Positions 26,611 through 37,712 are shown, numbered from the stretch's first letter. The stretch: 64,000 nt of DNA from Mycobacterium shigaense (GCF_002356315.1 NZ_AP018164.1:2542001-2606000); one strand, 5' to 3'. Made by a program: numbers and translations. Notes: generated by a model not told the origin, from the sequence alone.

Positions 26611-27078
26611 ATGGAATGCGAGGAGGCGTCGCGGCTGCGGCGCCAGTTGATGACACTGCAGCGACGGCTTCGCCGCGAGATGAAAACCCGTCCAGTGGCG
26701 CAATCGGATGCCCTGGTACTGGGCGCAATTGACCGCCGCGGTGGAACGGTTTCTCCGGGACAACTCGCCGTAGACCTGGTCATGACGACGTCCAACGTCG
26801 CCGCGGCGCTGCGATCGCTGGAGGCAGCGGGGCTGATCAGTCGTCAGCGTGACTCCAACGATGCCCGACGCGTGCATATCGAGCTCACTGAAGCTGGCCG
26901 CCGTCTGGTCGTCAAGAATCGACGCCGGCGCGACGACTGGCTGTGTGACACCATCAACACCTCCCTAAGCCCGCGTGAACAGAAAATCCTGCAGGAGGCT
27001 GGTGAGTTGATGAGCCGTCTGGCCTACGAGGGCCTCGACAATCGAGACGAGCTCGACCGCAGTGACGCGGCAGGCTAA
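26611..27078 (+). CDS. MarR-family transcriptional regulator
   Basis: 155 aa from the ATG at 26611 (GAGGTGG six bases before); a TTG five codons upstream is unlikely. Winged HTH: GTVSPGQLAVDLVMTTSNVAAALRSLEAAGLI, wing RQRDSNDARRVHIELTEAG. MarR proteins commonly sense phenolic or small acid ligands. Divergent from the hydratase-lyase operon, which it probably represses. Confidence 0.9.
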   Translation: MECEEASRLRRQLMTLQRRLRREMKTRPVAQSDALVLGAIDRRGGTVSPGQLAVDLVMTTSNVAAALRSLEAAGLISRQRDSNDARRVHIELTEAGRRLVVKNRRRRDDWLCDTINTSLSPREQKILQEAGELMSRLAYEGLDNRDELDRSDAAG

Positions 27079-27079
27079 G

Positions 27080-27319
27080 TTGCACGAACCCGCGGTCGCG
27101 CACGCCGACGCATGCGTCAACGGTGGCGGCCCCGGCGGGGATTACTAACTGTGCCAGGCGCAGGGGTGGTCGCACGTCGTCCCGACGTCCGGCGCCCCGG
27201 ATCAGCCGGTGCCGCTAACGTGTGCGCGGTTCCCAGACAAGTACATGTGCCCGGTCGATGCGGCCCCGCCCGGCTTGCAGTGGACGGTCTCTGGCCGTTG
27301 GTTTCCCGGAATGAGGTGA
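27080..27319 (+). pseudogene. Remnant of a small secreted protein gene
   Basis: Between marR and the glycosyltransferase one frame reads PAVAHADACVNGGGPGGDY, a TAA stop at 27146-27148, then LCQAQGWSHVVPTSGAPDQ and continues 56 codons with four conserved-looking cysteines to a TGA at 27317-27319. AHA-D resembles a signal-peptidase site, and the whole looks like a ~75-residue secreted mycobacterial protein. The signal peptide start is missing and one codon is now a stop. I cannot name the family. Confidence 0.5.
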
Positions 27320-27499
27320 AACCTTGGCCGTGATGTGCCCCGCCGGAGGGTAAGCTTCCCAGCCGTTGACGTTTTTGACCCGAGCGGCGCTGCTCGGTCA
27401 GCGTGCCCGCTATTCACGGGCCTGAACTGCGTCGCGAGCCGTATGCCGCGGACTCATTCGCCGCGGACCACCGTTTTTACTCGACGATGAGGGGTGTTG

Positions 27500-28744
27500 A
27501 TGCACGTCGCTCTTTTCACCGATCTTCATCCCGCGACCTTCGGCGGAGCGCAGATATCGATGATCACGCAGCGTCGTGCCCTCGAACAGCTCGGGCATCG
27601 CGTCACGGTGTTCACCCCACCGCTGACGACGGCGCCCGAGCCCGATCCGCGCGTCGTCGCGCTGAAACCGGTCCCAGTCATCGATCGGCTTGCGCGCCTG
27701 CTCGGCCGGTACGACGACTACGTCTTCGTGTGGCCGTCCAAGACAAATCGCGCCCTGATCGATCAGGCCTTCCTCGCGGGCGAGCCGATCGACATCGTGC
27801 ACACCCAGGGTGACCTGGGCGTGGCGATCGCGGGCATGGAAGCCGCACGCCGGCATGGCATTCCGGTCGTGCAGACCAAACACACTCGCTACGACGCCTA
27901 CTTCGAGCAGGCTGCCACCGCGCCGCTGCTGCTCGCGAAAGTCGTGAGCAAGATGCAAAAGCCTCGTCTGGCAAAGGAATTCTCGTTCACGTCGGCCGAA
28001 GAAAGCACTATCGCGCGTCTTGCCTGGCGATTCATGGTGGCACATGCCCAAGCGGTGGATCACACGATCCTACCCACGAACCACTTCGCGCAGTCGCTGG
28101 CGGAGCGGGGGGTGAACCGCCCAATGTCGGTCATTTCCAACGGTATTGACGATGACGTAATCGACCGCGCCATCACCGCCGAAGTCGTCAGATCGCGCGA
28201 TGGCGAACCGCTGCGACTGATCTGGTGTGGCCGGCTTTCCTCCGAGAAGCGAATCCTCGCGGCGATCGATGCCGTTTCCCGGGTACCGAATTGCACCCTC
28301 GACATCTGCGGTGAAGGGGTGTTGGCAGCGTCGGTCAAAACAGCCATTGTGTCCGCCGGCGCCTGCGAGCGGATCCGGTTGCGTGGTCGGCTCGACCATG
28401 AGGAATGCCTGCGGGCCATGCGTGCCAGCGACGCCCTGCTGTTCACCTCCTACGGCTTCGACACCCAGGGGTTGGTGTTGCTGGAGGCGGCGGCAATGTC
28501 ATTGCCGACCATTTATTGCGACCCGGCGCTGGGTGAAACGGTCCCGGAGGGCGGGGGAATTCTGACCGCCGACCCGTCGCCCGCCGCGCTGGCCGCAGCC
28601 ATTGAAACGGTCGCCGAAAATCGGGAAAAGCTGCGCCGAATGACCGACATCGTCACCGCTCACCGCGATATTCCGCGGCAGTCGCGGCAAACCGAGAAGA
28701 TCGTCACCATTTACGCCAGCCTGCTCGATCGAGTGCCCGCGTAA
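27500..28744 (+). CDS. Group 1 (GT4) glycosyltransferase
   Basis: 414 aa from the ATG at 27500 (GAGGGG upstream; GTG 27494 is possible). GT-B fold: N-terminal FTDLHPATFGGAQISM acceptor domain, and C-terminal donor domain with LIWCGRLSSEKRILAAIDA and the E-x7-E type segment YGFDTQGLVLLEAAAMSLP. It probably transfers an activated sugar to a lipid or peptide acceptor. Located upstream of the NRPS genes and next to a GAP remnant, so a role in decorating a lipopeptide is likely but unproven. Confidence 0.85.
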   Translation: MHVALFTDLHPATFGGAQISMITQRRALEQLGHRVTVFTPPLTTAPEPDPRVVALKPVPVIDRLARLLGRYDDYVFVWPSKTNRALIDQAFLAGEPIDIVHTQGDLGVAIAGMEAARRHGIPVVQTKHTRYDAYFEQAATAPLLLAKVVSKMQKPRLAKEFSFTSAEESTIARLAWRFMVAHAQAVDHTILPTNHFAQSLAERGVNRPMSVISNGIDDDVIDRAITAEVVRSRDGEPLRLIWCGRLSSEKRILAAIDAVSRVPNCTLDICGEGVLAASVKTAIVSAGACERIRLRGRLDHEECLRAMRASDALLFTSYGFDTQGLVLLEAAAMSLPTIYCDPALGETVPEGGGILTADPSPAALAAAIETVAENREKLRRMTDIVTAHRDIPRQSRQTEKIVTIYASLLDRVPA

Positions 28745-29080
28745 CCCCGGCTGAGCCGCCGCCCATGCCCTGCGCGATTTGCGAGACGCCGACGACGCTG
28801 AATATCACCATCAGGATTTGCCGTCGGTAGGTCCGCGCCCAGTCGTGCAGCAGGCGCAGCAACACCTGGTGCGCGAGCGTGTGGCCAGATAGCCGGCGAG
28901 TATGGCCTCGGCCGCGGCGTACAGCACGACGATAAACCCGACGGCGGCACCGAGTTGTGTGGTCATCGCGGCACCCGAGGCCACGATGATCGCGACCATG
29001 AAGAGCACCCCGTCGACGGGCACCGACGCCGGTCGGCTGTGAACCATGCGGGCCACCAGCGCTTTTCAGGCGCGGCGACG
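28704..29080 (-). pseudogene. GAP/SfLAP-type lipid-addressing protein, C-terminal remnant with frameshift
   Basis: One minus-strand frame gives VARMVHSRPASVPVDGVL and membrane helices through GAAMTTQLGAAVGFIVVLY and EAILAGYLATRSRTR. At about 28865 the frame must shift by one base (a G lost from a GGG) to continue LLRLLHDWARTYRRQILM and VIFSVVGVSQIAQGMGGG. Together these are the C-terminal third of GAP (glycopeptidolipid-addressing) / sulfolipid-addressing proteins (PF11139). The N-terminal helices are absent, with an in-frame stop just upstream. Its tail overlaps the end of the glycosyltransferase gene. Confidence 0.7.
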
Positions 29081-29484
29081 TGCCCGCGGGCCGACAGCAG
29101 CAATCAACGAATGCGTCAATTGTTCGCGAGAATCACGACGTACGGCCCTGCTTATAAGCACCGCGGCGTTAATGTCCGCTAACGACCGTAATTTTTGGTA
29201 TGGATTCCTCAGGGGGTACGCAGATGGGTAGAATGACGGGCTAACTACCTGTGAATACCTCGCGAAACAACAGAAGAGCGGGATTTGACGTTTCGCTTCC
29301 ATACCAACTGGGTACATCGCGATCTGGTGGGTCGGGGGATCGACGTCAACGAAGATGGTCGCATCGAAATCTTAGCGCGCGTTAGTTTGGCCTTCGCAGG
29401 CTTGCAGGCGGCAGCCGTCGCATAAACGTTCGCGCCATTACTCGCATCCCACCGGCCCGGTCCACAGGCTTAGGGGGTAGCGCG
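29081..29484 (+). promoter_or_regulatory. 404-bp non-coding region before mbtH-NRPS
   Basis: No frame shows a credible gene. The stretch is less GC-rich than its surroundings (for example TATAAGCACCG and GTAATTTTTGGTATGG near 29150-29205) and must hold the promoter and leader of the mbtH-NRPS unit. I cannot fix a -10/-35 pair with confidence. Confidence 0.45.
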
Positions 29485-29694
29485 ATGCAGACCAATCCGT
29501 TCGACGACGACCGCGGCGACTTCTACGTCCTGGTCAACCACGAAGACCAGCACAGCCTGTGGCCGCGCTTCGCCGACCTGCCGGCCGGCTGGAACGTGAT
29601 TTACGGAAAAGCCGATCGCGCAGCGTGTCTGGACTATGTCGAAAGCAATTGGACTGATATGCGGTCGAGGAGTCTGCGCGAGAAATCGGCCTAG
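29485..29694 (+). CDS. MbtH-like NRPS chaperone
   Basis: 69 aa. [24 protein letters not shown], then [13 protein letters not shown] and [14 protein letters not shown]: all conserved MbtH positions, including the three tryptophans. MbtH proteins bind and activate NRPS adenylation domains. It lies 61 bp upstream of the NRPS gene, as in glycopeptidolipid loci. Confidence 0.95.
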   Translation: MQTNPFDDDRGDFYVLVNHEDQHSLWPRFADLPAGWNVIYGKADRAACLDYVESNWTDMRSRSLREKSA

Positions 29695-29755
29695 CCGAGC
29701 TGCTCAACACGTAGGCCGTCCGGGTACGGGGATCCGGTGAGTTCGGGGGACTTCA

Positions 29756-32700
29756 GTGGAGATAGATGACCGAGCGCTGCCGCTGACGCGCGGGCAGCTG
29801 GACATATGGCTGGCGCAGCAAACCAGCCACTCGGGGCCGGAGTGGCATCTGGGCCAATTCGTGCGGATCGAGGGACCGGTCGACGCGGATTTGCTCGAGC
29901 GCGCAATTAAGCAGACCGTACAAGAGGCGGAGCCACTCCGGGCGGTGTTCTTCGAAGTCGACGGCCAGGTCTTCCAAAGGGCGCTCGATAACCCCGAAAT
30001 CGCGTTGGATTTCTACGACTTGACTCGCGCTGACGATCCTGTGCGGGCGGCCCGCGAGATGGCGAACTCGATCCAATGCGTGCCGATGCCGCTCGACGGC
30101 TTTCTCATGAAGTTTGCGCTATTCCAAACGCGGCACGACGAGTATTACTGGTTCGCCTGCACCCACCACATCATTCTCGACGGGTCCGGCATTGCCCTGG
30201 TGGGCCGCCGTATCGCCGCCATTTATTCCGCGATGGTTTCCGGCGTGCCTTCTTCGCCGGCCTTTTTCGGCGCGCTGCGCGATCTCATTGGCATCGAGTT
30301 GGAGTACGAGGCGTCCAACGAATATCCGGAGGATCGCGCCTATTGGGCGGTGAACCTGCCGTCGGGCACCGGCCCGGATAATTTGTTGCCGCAGACCGGT
30401 GACGAACGGGATTCGTATTGGCCCTCCGAACCCGCGGAATTCGACCCCGCCGCCGTCGACCGAATCAAAGAGCTGGCCAAGCGGGTGGGCGTGCGGCGGC
30501 CCTCGATCATCGCCGCGGTTTGCGCGCTATTGGTGCGCGGTTACTGCGAGGACGGGTCCGACGAGATCGTCCTCGACTTCCCGGTGAGCCGCCGGGTGCG
30601 GCCCGAGTCGAAGATACTTCCCGGAATGTTCGCCGGGGTGGTGCCGCTGGTATTCAAGGCGGCGCCGACGTCTTCGGTCTCGGAGTTCTGCCGACAGGTC
30701 GATATCCGCATGCGAGAAGCGCTGCGGCATCAGCGATTTCCGGTGCGCACTCTGGAGGGTGACAATGGTGTTCGCGACCCGAGGCGGGCGGCAAATCGCG
30801 TCGTCGTCAATTTCATCCTGTCCCGACTCACGCTGGACTTCGGCGGATCTCAGGCGACGGCCACTTTCACCACCTTCGGGCCGGTAGCCCATTTCGGGCT
30901 GTTCTTCCTCGGTTTTGGCAATCAGCATTTACTTAGCACGGTCGGCACCGGACAGCCCTTCGCAAGCTTCGACGTCGCGGATTTGGCGGGGCGCGTGGAG
31001 CGACTCCTGGAAGCGATGGCGGCCGACCCCAATCGGACCCTGTCGTCGATGGATGTGCTCGTCGACCCGGACCGGGCTCGGCTCGACGAGATCGGCAATC
31101 GGGCGGCGCTGACCGCGCCTGCCGACGCGCCGGTGTCGATCCCGGAATTATTTGCTGTACACGTCGCCAGCAACCCCGAGGCCGAGGCCGTCACCTGTGC
31201 GGGCCGCGCCCTGACCTACCGGCAACTCGACGAGGCAGCTAACCGGCTGGCGCAGCTTCTGGCCGATCACGGGGCCGGTCCGGGTTCGTCAGTCGCCCTT
31301 GCGTTTTCGCGGTCCGTCGAGGCGATCACTGCGATCCTGGCGGTGCTGAAAACCGGGGCGGCGTATCTGCCGATCGACCCGGCGCTGCCGCCGGCGCGAC
31401 TCCAGTTCATGCTCGAGGACGCCGCGCCGGTCGCCGCCGTCACCACCGCCGATCTCGCCGACCTGTTCGACGGGCTCGACCTCGCGATCATCGACGCCGG
31501 CGATCCCCGCATCGACGCCCAGCCCGCGACGCCCCTGCCGAGCCCGGGCCCCGATGACGTCGCCTACCTGATCTACACCTCGGGGACGACCGGTGTCCCC
31601 AAGGGCGTGGCCGTCAGCCACCGCAACGTGACCCGGCTGCTGGGGCCCTTGGATGCCGGCCTGCCGGCCGCGGGTGTCTGGTCCCAGTGCCACTCGTATG
31701 CGTTCGACGTGTCGGTGTGGGAGATCTTCGGCGCGCTGCTACGCGGCGGGCGTCTGGTCGTCGCGCCCGAAGCGGTGTCCGGCTCGCCGCAAGACCTGCA
31801 CGCGCTGCTGATCCACGAGCAGGTCAGCGTGCTGACCCAGACGCCGTCGGCGGTGGCCATGCTGCCGTCCGAGGGGCTGGACTCGGTGGCGTTGGTGATG
31901 GCCGGCGAGGCCTGCCCGCCCGAGGTCGTCGACCGGTGGGCCCCGGGCCGCGTGATGGTGAACGCCTACGGCCCGACCGAGACGACGATGTGCGTGTCGA
32001 TCAGCGCTCCACTCACGCCCGGAACGGGAGCACCGATCGGCTCGCCCGTGCCCGGGGCGGCGTTGTTCGCGCTCGACGGCTGGTTGCGGCCGGTGCCCGC
32101 CGGGGTGGTCGGTGAGCTGTACGTCGCCGGCGACGGCGTGGCCGGCGGATACGTGGGCCGGACGCCGTTGACGGCGTCGCGCTTCGTCGCCTGCCCGTTC
32201 GGCAAGCCCGGAACCCGCATGTATCGCACCGGGGATCTCGTCGTGTGGGGCCCCGACGGGCAGCTGCGCTCCCTGGGCCGCGCCGACGACCAGGTCAAGA
32301 TCCGCGGATATCGCATCAAGGTCGGCGAGGTGCGAGCCGCGCTGGCCGCACTCGACGGCGTCGAGCAGGCAGTCGTGATCGCCCGCGAGGACCGTCCCGG
32401 CGACAAGCGCCTGGTCGGCTACCTCACCGGGACCGCTGACCCGGCCGAAGCGCGCGCGGCGCTGGCCGACCGGCTGCCGGCCTACCTGGTCCCGGCCGCG
32501 GTGGTGGTGCTCGACGCGCTGCCGCTGACTTCCAACGGCAAGCTCGACACCAGGGCACTGCCGGCACCCGAATACAACGCGGGGGAGTACCGCGCTCCGA
32601 CGAGTGCGGTCGAAGAGATCCTGGCCGGCATCTACGCCGAGGTCCTCGGTTTGGAGCGGGTCGGAGTCGACGAGTCGTTCTTCGAGCTGGGCGGCGACAG

Positions 32701-34678
32701 CATCCTGTCGATGCAGGTGGTGGCGCGAGCGCGAGCCGCCGGCCTGGTGTTCCGCCCGCGCGACGTTTTCGTCGAGCAGACCGTGGCCGGGCTGGCCCGG
32801 GTGACCACGGCGGCCGGCGGCGAGGCCGGCCCGGTCGACGAGGGAATCGGGACGGTGGTGGCCACCCCGATCATGCGCTGGCTGCACAGCGTGGACGGTC
32901 CGGTCGACCAGTTCAACCAGACGGTGCTGGTGGAGGCGCCGGCGGGGGCCGCCGAGGCCGACGTCGTCGTCGTGCTGCAGGCCGTGCTGGACCGGCACGC
33001 GATGCTTCGGTTGCGCGTGGCCGAGGACGGCGCAGGAGGCTGGGCGTTGACTGCCCCCGAACCGGGGTCGGTCGACGCGCGCGAGTGCCTGCGCGCCGCC
33101 GACGCCTTGTCCGACCGGGTGCTGGTGGAAGCCCGGTCGCGGCTGCAGCCCGCGGCCGGAAAGATGTTGTCCGCGGTGTGGATTGAGTCCACCGGACAGC
33201 TCGTCCTGACCGTTCACCATCTGGCCGTCGACGCGGTGTCGTGGTGGGTGCTGTTGGAAGACCTCAACACCGCGTGGGCCCAGCACTGCGGTGGCCAGCC
33301 GGTGGTCTTACCGGCCACCGGGACGTCGTTCACCCGCTGGGCGGCGTTGCTCGCCGAGCACGCGCGCACCGCAGCGGTGGTCGAGCACGCGCAGGCCTGG
33401 CAACAGGTGGCGGCGACCCCTGCGGCGTTGCCGGCCGTCCGCCCGGAACTGGACACCTACGCCACTGCCGACACCCTGTCGGTGTCCCTCGATGCGGACA
33501 TCACGGCCCTGCTGCTCGGTGAAGTACCCGCGGCGTTCCGCGCCGGGGTGCACGAAATCCTCTTGATCGCTTTTGGATTGGCATGCGCGGAATTCCTGAA
33601 CCGCCGCGACACGCCGATCGGGATCGACGTCGAAGGCCACGGCCGCCACGAGGAGTACTTCGGCGACGTCGACCTGTCGCGCACGGTGGGCTGGTTCACC
33701 GCCAAGCATCCGGTGTCGCTCGCCCTGGGCGGCCTGTCCTGGTCGCAGGTAGTGGCGGGCGAGGGCGCGCTGGGTGCGCTGATCAAGGACGCCAAGGAAC
33801 AACTTCGCGCGCTACCCGACCCGCTGAGCTACGGCCTGCTGCGCTACCTCAATGACGACGTAGACCTGGACGGCGCGGACCCGGCGATCGGCTTCAACTA
33901 CCTGGGGCGACTCGGCGCGGCGGTCCACGCCTCCGGCGACATGTGGTGGATCGGCCTCGAGGGCATGTCCATGACGGACGCCGCCGCGGCGGTGCCGATG
34001 CCATTGGCGCACACCTTGGAGGTCAACGCCGTCACCGTCGACGCGAACACCGGCCCGGAACTGCATGCCAACTGGACGTGGGCGCCGTCTGCCCTGGACC
34101 ACGCGGCCGTTAACCGGTTGAGCCAGTTGTGGTTTGACGTTCTTACCGGTATCTGCGCGCACGTGCGCCGCGGCGGCGGCGGGCTGACGCCGTCCGACAT
34201 CGCACCGGCCCGACTGACCCAGCGGCAGATCGAGGATCTGCAACGGCGATACCGGATCGCCGATGTGCTGCCGCTGACACCCTTGCAGCAGGGACTGCTC
34301 TTCCATTCCCGTGCCGCGCGCGGCGACGACGACATGTATGCGGTGCAACTGGATTTCACGGTGACCGGTCCGCTGGATCCGCGCCGGCTGCGCGACGCGG
34401 TGCAGGCCGTGATCGCTCGGCACCCGCATCTGGTCGCCCGGTTCTGCAACGACTACGACGAGCCGGTACAGATCATCCCGGCCGACCCCGCGGCGGAGTG
34501 GCGCTATGTCGAACTCGACACCGACGACGCCGACAGCGACGAAAAGATTCAGGGGCTTTGCGCCGCCGAGCGCGCGGCAGTGTGCGATTTCGCCGATCAG
34601 CCCGCTTTCCGCGCGCTGCTGATCCGCACCGCGGCCGGCCGGCCGAGGTGCCCGGTGCCGAATCGATTGTGGGCCTGA
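29756..34678 (+). CDS. Non-ribosomal peptide synthetase, module 1 plus broken start of module 2 (C-A-T-E-C')
   Basis: 1640 aa, GTG start. Domains: condensation (HHIILDG near residue 137), adenylation ([28 protein letters not shown] near 602; YRTGDLV), thiolation ([13 protein letters not shown], Ser near 983), epimerization ([11 protein letters not shown] near 1153; FNYLGRLG near 1380), then a second condensation domain starting [15 protein letters not shown]. That domain is cut: after [13 protein letters not shown] the reading frame shifts and stops, and ~120 residues with its HHxxxDG motif are missing. The intact module would load one amino acid and make its D-form. The ORF is the 5' part of a formerly longer synthetase. 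Confidence 0.85.
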   Translation: MEIDDRALPLTRGQLDIWLAQQTSHSGPEWHLGQFVRIEGPVDADLLERAIKQTVQEAEPLRAVFFEVDGQVFQRALDNPEIALDFYDLTRADDPVRAAREMANSIQCVPMPLDGFLMKFALFQTRHDEYYWFACTHHIILDGSGIALVGRRIAAIYSAMVSGVPSSPAFFGALRDLIGIELEYEASNEYPEDRAYWAVNLPSGTGPDNLLPQTGDERDSYWPSEPAEFDPAAVDRIKELAKRVGVRRPSIIAAVCALLVRGYCEDGSDEIVLDFPVSRRVRPESKILPGMFAGVVPLVFKAAPTSSVSEFCRQVDIRMREALRHQRFPVRTLEGDNGVRDPRRAANRVVVNFILSRLTLDFGGSQATATFTTFGPVAHFGLFFLGFGNQHLLSTVGTGQPFASFDVADLAGRVERLLEAMAADPNRTLSSMDVLVDPDRARLDEIGNRAALTAPADAPVSIPELFAVHVASNPEAEAVTCAGRALTYRQLDEAANRLAQLLADHGAGPGSSVALAFSRSVEAITAILAVLKTGAAYLPIDPALPPARLQFMLEDAAPVAAVTTADLADLFDGLDLAIIDAGDPRIDAQPATPLPSPGPDDVAYLIYTSGTTGVPKGVAVSHRNVTRLLGPLDAGLPAAGVWSQCHSYAFDVSVWEIFGALLRGGRLVVAPEAVSGSPQDLHALLIHEQVSVLTQTPSAVAMLPSEGLDSVALVMAGEACPPEVVDRWAPGRVMVNAYGPTETTMCVSISAPLTPGTGAPIGSPVPGAALFALDGWLRPVPAGVVGELYVAGDGVAGGYVGRTPLTASRFVACPFGKPGTRMYRTGDLVVWGPDGQLRSLGRADDQVKIRGYRIKVGEVRAALAALDGVEQAVVIAREDRPGDKRLVGYLTGTADPAEARAALADRLPAYLVPAAVVVLDALPLTSNGKLDTRALPAPEYNAGEYRAPTSAVEEILAGIYAEVLGLERVGVDESFFELGGDSILSMQVVARARAAGLVFRPRDVFVEQTVAGLARVTTAAGGEAGPVDEGIGTVVATPIMRWLHSVDGPVDQFNQTVLVEAPAGAAEADVVVVLQAVLDRHAMLRLRVAEDGAGGWALTAPEPGSVDARECLRAADALSDRVLVEARSRLQPAAGKMLSAVWIESTGQLVLTVHHLAVDAVSWWVLLEDLNTAWAQHCGGQPVVLPATGTSFTRWAALLAEHARTAAVVEHAQAWQQVAATPAALPAVRPELDTYATADTLSVSLDADITALLLGEVPAAFRAGVHEILLIAFGLACAEFLNRRDTPIGIDVEGHGRHEEYFGDVDLSRTVGWFTAKHPVSLALGGLSWSQVVAGEGALGALIKDAKEQLRALPDPLSYGLLRYLNDDVDLDGADPAIGFNYLGRLGAAVHASGDMWWIGLEGMSMTDAAAAVPMPLAHTLEVNAVTVDANTGPELHANWTWAPSALDHAAVNRLSQLWFDVLTGICAHVRRGGGGLTPSDIAPARLTQRQIEDLQRRYRIADVLPLTPLQQGLLFHSRAARGDDDMYAVQLDFTVTGPLDPRRLRDAVQAVIARHPHLVARFCNDYDEPVQIIPADPAAEWRYVELDTDDADSDEKIQGLCAAERAAVCDFADQPAFRALLIRTAAGRPRCPVPNRLWA

Positions 34679-34895
34679 TGATCAACACCGTGCCGGTTCG
34701 TGCCCGCCTCACAGCGGCAACCACCACCACCGACCTGCTCGACCAGCTGCAGGGTGCCTACAACGACACCCTCGAGCATCAGCACCTCGCGCTGAGCGCG
34801 ATGCACCGCATCACCGGCCACGACAAGCTTTTCGACACGCTCTTCGCCTACGAAACTACCCGGTCGGCACCGCCGCGCTGGCGGGCAATTCCGAG
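34625..34895 (+). pseudogene. NRPS deletion junction and frameshift within the second condensation domain
   Basis: At about 34630-34640 (GGCCGGCCGGCC repeat) the C-domain sequence jumps from ALLIRTAA to [20 protein letters not shown] in another frame. The latter is the late C-domain segment that normally follows about 120 residues further on. A second break at 34853-34855 (GAAAC where GAAAAC would restore [13 protein letters not shown]) moves the reading into the third frame, which continues as the downstream ORF. So one large deletion and one single-base loss separate the two NRPS pieces. Confidence 0.75.
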
Positions 34896-37706
34896 TTGGC
34901 CATCACCGACGCGACGGTTCGTGAGTACAACCACTATCCGCTGACCGTTCAAGCCCAACCGGGCCAGGAACTCGGGCTCCGCGTCGAATACGACACCGCC
35001 GTCTTCGACGAGGGCAGCATCGACGCGCTGATCGATCGGATGCAGCAGGTATTGGTGGCGATGGCCGCCGACCCGGGCCGGCGACTGTCGTCGGTGGATC
35101 TGCTCGACGAGCCGGAGCACGCGCGGCTGGATCGGTTCGGCAACCGGCAGCTGCTGACCAAACCGGCGGCCACGCCGGTGTCGATCCCCGCGTTGTTCGC
35201 TACCCAGGTGAGGCGCTGCCCGGATGCGGTAGCGGTCAACTGGGCGGGGCAGTCCATGACCTACCGGGAATTGGACGAGGCCGCCAACCGGCTGGCGCAC
35301 CTGTTGACCGATCGCGGCGCTGGCCCGGGTCGGTCTGTGGCAGTGCTGTTTTCGCGGTCGGCCGAGGCGGTCGTGGCGATCCTGGCAGTACTCAACACCG
35401 GGGCCGCATACCTGCCGATCGACCCGACCGCCCCGCTGGCCCGGATCCAGTTCATGCTCGAGGATTCGGCGCCGGTCGCCGCGATCGCCACGGCCGGCCT
35501 GCGGCAGCGCCTGGACGGGTCGCAGCTGACGGTCATCGACGTCGAGGAAGCACCGGTCGACGACTATCCCGTCACGCCGCTACCGGCACCCGACGCCCAC
35601 GGGATCGCCTACATCATCTATACGTCCGGCACCACTGGTGTGCCCAAGGGCGTGGCGATCGCGCACCACAACGCCACGCAGCTACTGGGGTCCCTGGACG
35701 CGGGCCTGCCCGCGGCGGGCGTCTGGACCCAGAGCCACTCGTATTCGTTCGACGTATCGGTGTGGGAGATCTTCGGCGCCCTGTTACGCGGCGGCCGGTT
35801 GGTCGTGGTGCCCGAATCGGTCACTCGCTCGGCGGAAGACCTGCACGCGCTGTTGGTCAGCGAGGAAGTCAGCGTGTTCACCCAGACTCCATCGGCGGTC
35901 GCGATGCTGTCGCCCGAGGGACTGGAGTCCGTATCGCTCGTGATTGTCGGCGAGGCCTGCCCGCCCGAGGTCGTGGACCGCTGGGCGGCGGGCCGGGTGA
36001 TGATCAACGCCTACGGGCCGACCGAAACCACGATGTGCGTCGCGATCAGCACGCCGCTGACCACGGGCTCGGGTGCACCGCCGATCGGGTCGCCGGTGCC
36101 CGGTGCGGCGCTGTTCGTGCTCGACGGCTGGTTGCGGCCGGTCCCGGTCGGAGCGGTCGGCGAACTGTATGTGGCCGGCGACGGGGTCGGCTGCGGGTAC
36201 GTGGGCCGGCCCGAGCTGACCGCGTCGCGCTTCGTGGCGTGCCCGTTCGGCACGCCCGGCACCCGCATGTACCGCACCGGGGACCTGGTGTCCTGGGGTG
36301 CCGACGGCCAGCTGCGCTACCTGGGACGTGCGGACGAGCAGGTGAAGATCCGCGGCTACCGCATCGAACTCGGTGAGGTGCAGGCGGCCCTGGCCGCGCT
36401 GGGCGGGGTGCGCCAGGCGGTGGTCATTGCCCGTGAGGATCGCCCCGGTGACAAACGTCTGGTCGGCTACGTGACCGGCGCGGCAGATCCGGTGGAATTG
36501 CGTGCGCGGCTGGCCGATCGGCTGCCCGCCTACATGGTCCCGGCGGCGCTGGTGGCGCTCGAGCGGCTGCCGCTGACGATCAACGGCAAGCTCGACACCC
36601 GGGCCCTGCCGGCGCCGGAGTACATCGGAGCCGGATATCGTGCTCCGTCCACCGCGGTCGAAGAGATCCTGGCCGACATCTACGCCCAGGTCCTGGGGCT
36701 GGAGCTGGTCGGGATCGATGACTCCTTCTTCGACCTGGGCGGGGAATCGCTGTCGGCGATGCGGTTGGTCGCCGCGATCAACACCCACCTGGACGCCGAC
36801 CTGTCGGTGCGCACCTTGTCCGACGTGCCCACCGTGCGGCGGTTGGCCCATCGGCTGGCCCGGGGCGCCGCGGCGGCGGGAGAGTTAGCTCCGGTTCAGA
36901 CCTTGCGGGACGGGAGCGGCATACCGCTGTTCTGTATCCATCCCGCGGGGGGAGTGAGTTGGCCGTACCGGGTGCTCGGGGATTTCGTGGACTGCCCGAT
37001 CATCGGCATTCAGCAGGCCACCCGGGCTGGGGAAGCCGATCCCCGGTCGATTCGGGACATGGCGGCGAGCTACGCCGCCCGAATCCAGGAGATCTATCCC
37101 AGCGGGCCGTACAACCTGCTCGGCTGGTCCTACGGCGGCGTCGTCGCGCATGAACTCGCCATCGAGTTGCAGCGACGCGGCGCGGCGGTCACGCGCCTCA
37201 TCGTGCTCGACGCCCAACCGAGCGGGGACGGCAAAGTGTTTCTGCCGGGCCACCATTCAGACGTCGGCAGCGCCGCCCCCGATGAGCCGCTCAGCTACGA
37301 GCAGACGGACGAATTGCTTCGGGAGCTTGGTGCCATCGACCTGTCCCGATACGAGGAATTCTTCGACGCGCTGGTCGGGAACCTCAAGACCAACATCACC
37401 CTGTACCGCTTGCACCGGCCCGGGGTGTTCTATGGCGACCTGACGATCGTGGCGGCGGCGCGGGGTCACGAGGATCGCAGTTCGGATCTGTCGTACAGTT
37501 GGCGGCCTTACGTTTTCGGCGACATCGTGACGCACTCGATCGACTGCACGCACGACGAGATGCTGACCACCGAGTCGGCCCGGATGTACGCCAGACAGCT
37601 TGCGCATCTGCTGCGTCATGTGGAGCTCGAGCTCGAGTTCGCCTCGGACGGGTGGATCGAGGTGCGGCCGCAGGAAGATCCGCTGGACGACGAGCGCGCC
37701 GGGTAA
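34896..37706 (+). CDS. Non-ribosomal peptide synthetase, terminal module fragment (C'-A-T-TE)
   Basis: 936 aa in this frame; the TTG start is nominal because the piece is really the continuation of the upstream synthetase. It contains the end of a condensation domain ([16 protein letters not shown]), an adenylation domain ([14 protein letters not shown] near residue 240; [16 protein letters not shown]), a thiolation domain ([14 protein letters not shown] near 612) and a type I thioesterase ([11 protein letters not shown]; active-site LLGWSYGG near 744). The A domain is very similar to that of the first module over its core. The TE would release the product by hydrolysis or cyclization. Expression without the upstream part is doubtful. 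Confidence 0.8.
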   Translation: MAITDATVREYNHYPLTVQAQPGQELGLRVEYDTAVFDEGSIDALIDRMQQVLVAMAADPGRRLSSVDLLDEPEHARLDRFGNRQLLTKPAATPVSIPALFATQVRRCPDAVAVNWAGQSMTYRELDEAANRLAHLLTDRGAGPGRSVAVLFSRSAEAVVAILAVLNTGAAYLPIDPTAPLARIQFMLEDSAPVAAIATAGLRQRLDGSQLTVIDVEEAPVDDYPVTPLPAPDAHGIAYIIYTSGTTGVPKGVAIAHHNATQLLGSLDAGLPAAGVWTQSHSYSFDVSVWEIFGALLRGGRLVVVPESVTRSAEDLHALLVSEEVSVFTQTPSAVAMLSPEGLESVSLVIVGEACPPEVVDRWAAGRVMINAYGPTETTMCVAISTPLTTGSGAPPIGSPVPGAALFVLDGWLRPVPVGAVGELYVAGDGVGCGYVGRPELTASRFVACPFGTPGTRMYRTGDLVSWGADGQLRYLGRADEQVKIRGYRIELGEVQAALAALGGVRQAVVIAREDRPGDKRLVGYVTGAADPVELRARLADRLPAYMVPAALVALERLPLTINGKLDTRALPAPEYIGAGYRAPSTAVEEILADIYAQVLGLELVGIDDSFFDLGGESLSAMRLVAAINTHLDADLSVRTLSDVPTVRRLAHRLARGAAAAGELAPVQTLRDGSGIPLFCIHPAGGVSWPYRVLGDFVDCPIIGIQQATRAGEADPRSIRDMAASYAARIQEIYPSGPYNLLGWSYGGVVAHELAIELQRRGAAVTRLIVLDAQPSGDGKVFLPGHHSDVGSAAPDEPLSYEQTDELLRELGAIDLSRYEEFFDALVGNLKTNITLYRLHRPGVFYGDLTIVAAARGHEDRSSDLSYSWRPYVFGDIVTHSIDCTHDEMLTTESARMYARQLAHLLRHVELELEFASDGWIEVRPQEDPLDDERAG

Positions 37707-37712
37707 CCACCC

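Noticed and set aside
29744..29763. GGGGGACTTCAGTGG resembling a DosR box before the NRPS start
   Set aside because: Only the left half-site fits; the right half reads GTGGA rather than GTCCC and includes the start codon.
31739..33286. 515-codon minus-strand frame opposite the NRPS
   Set aside because: Antisense shadow of the adenylation and thiolation domains.
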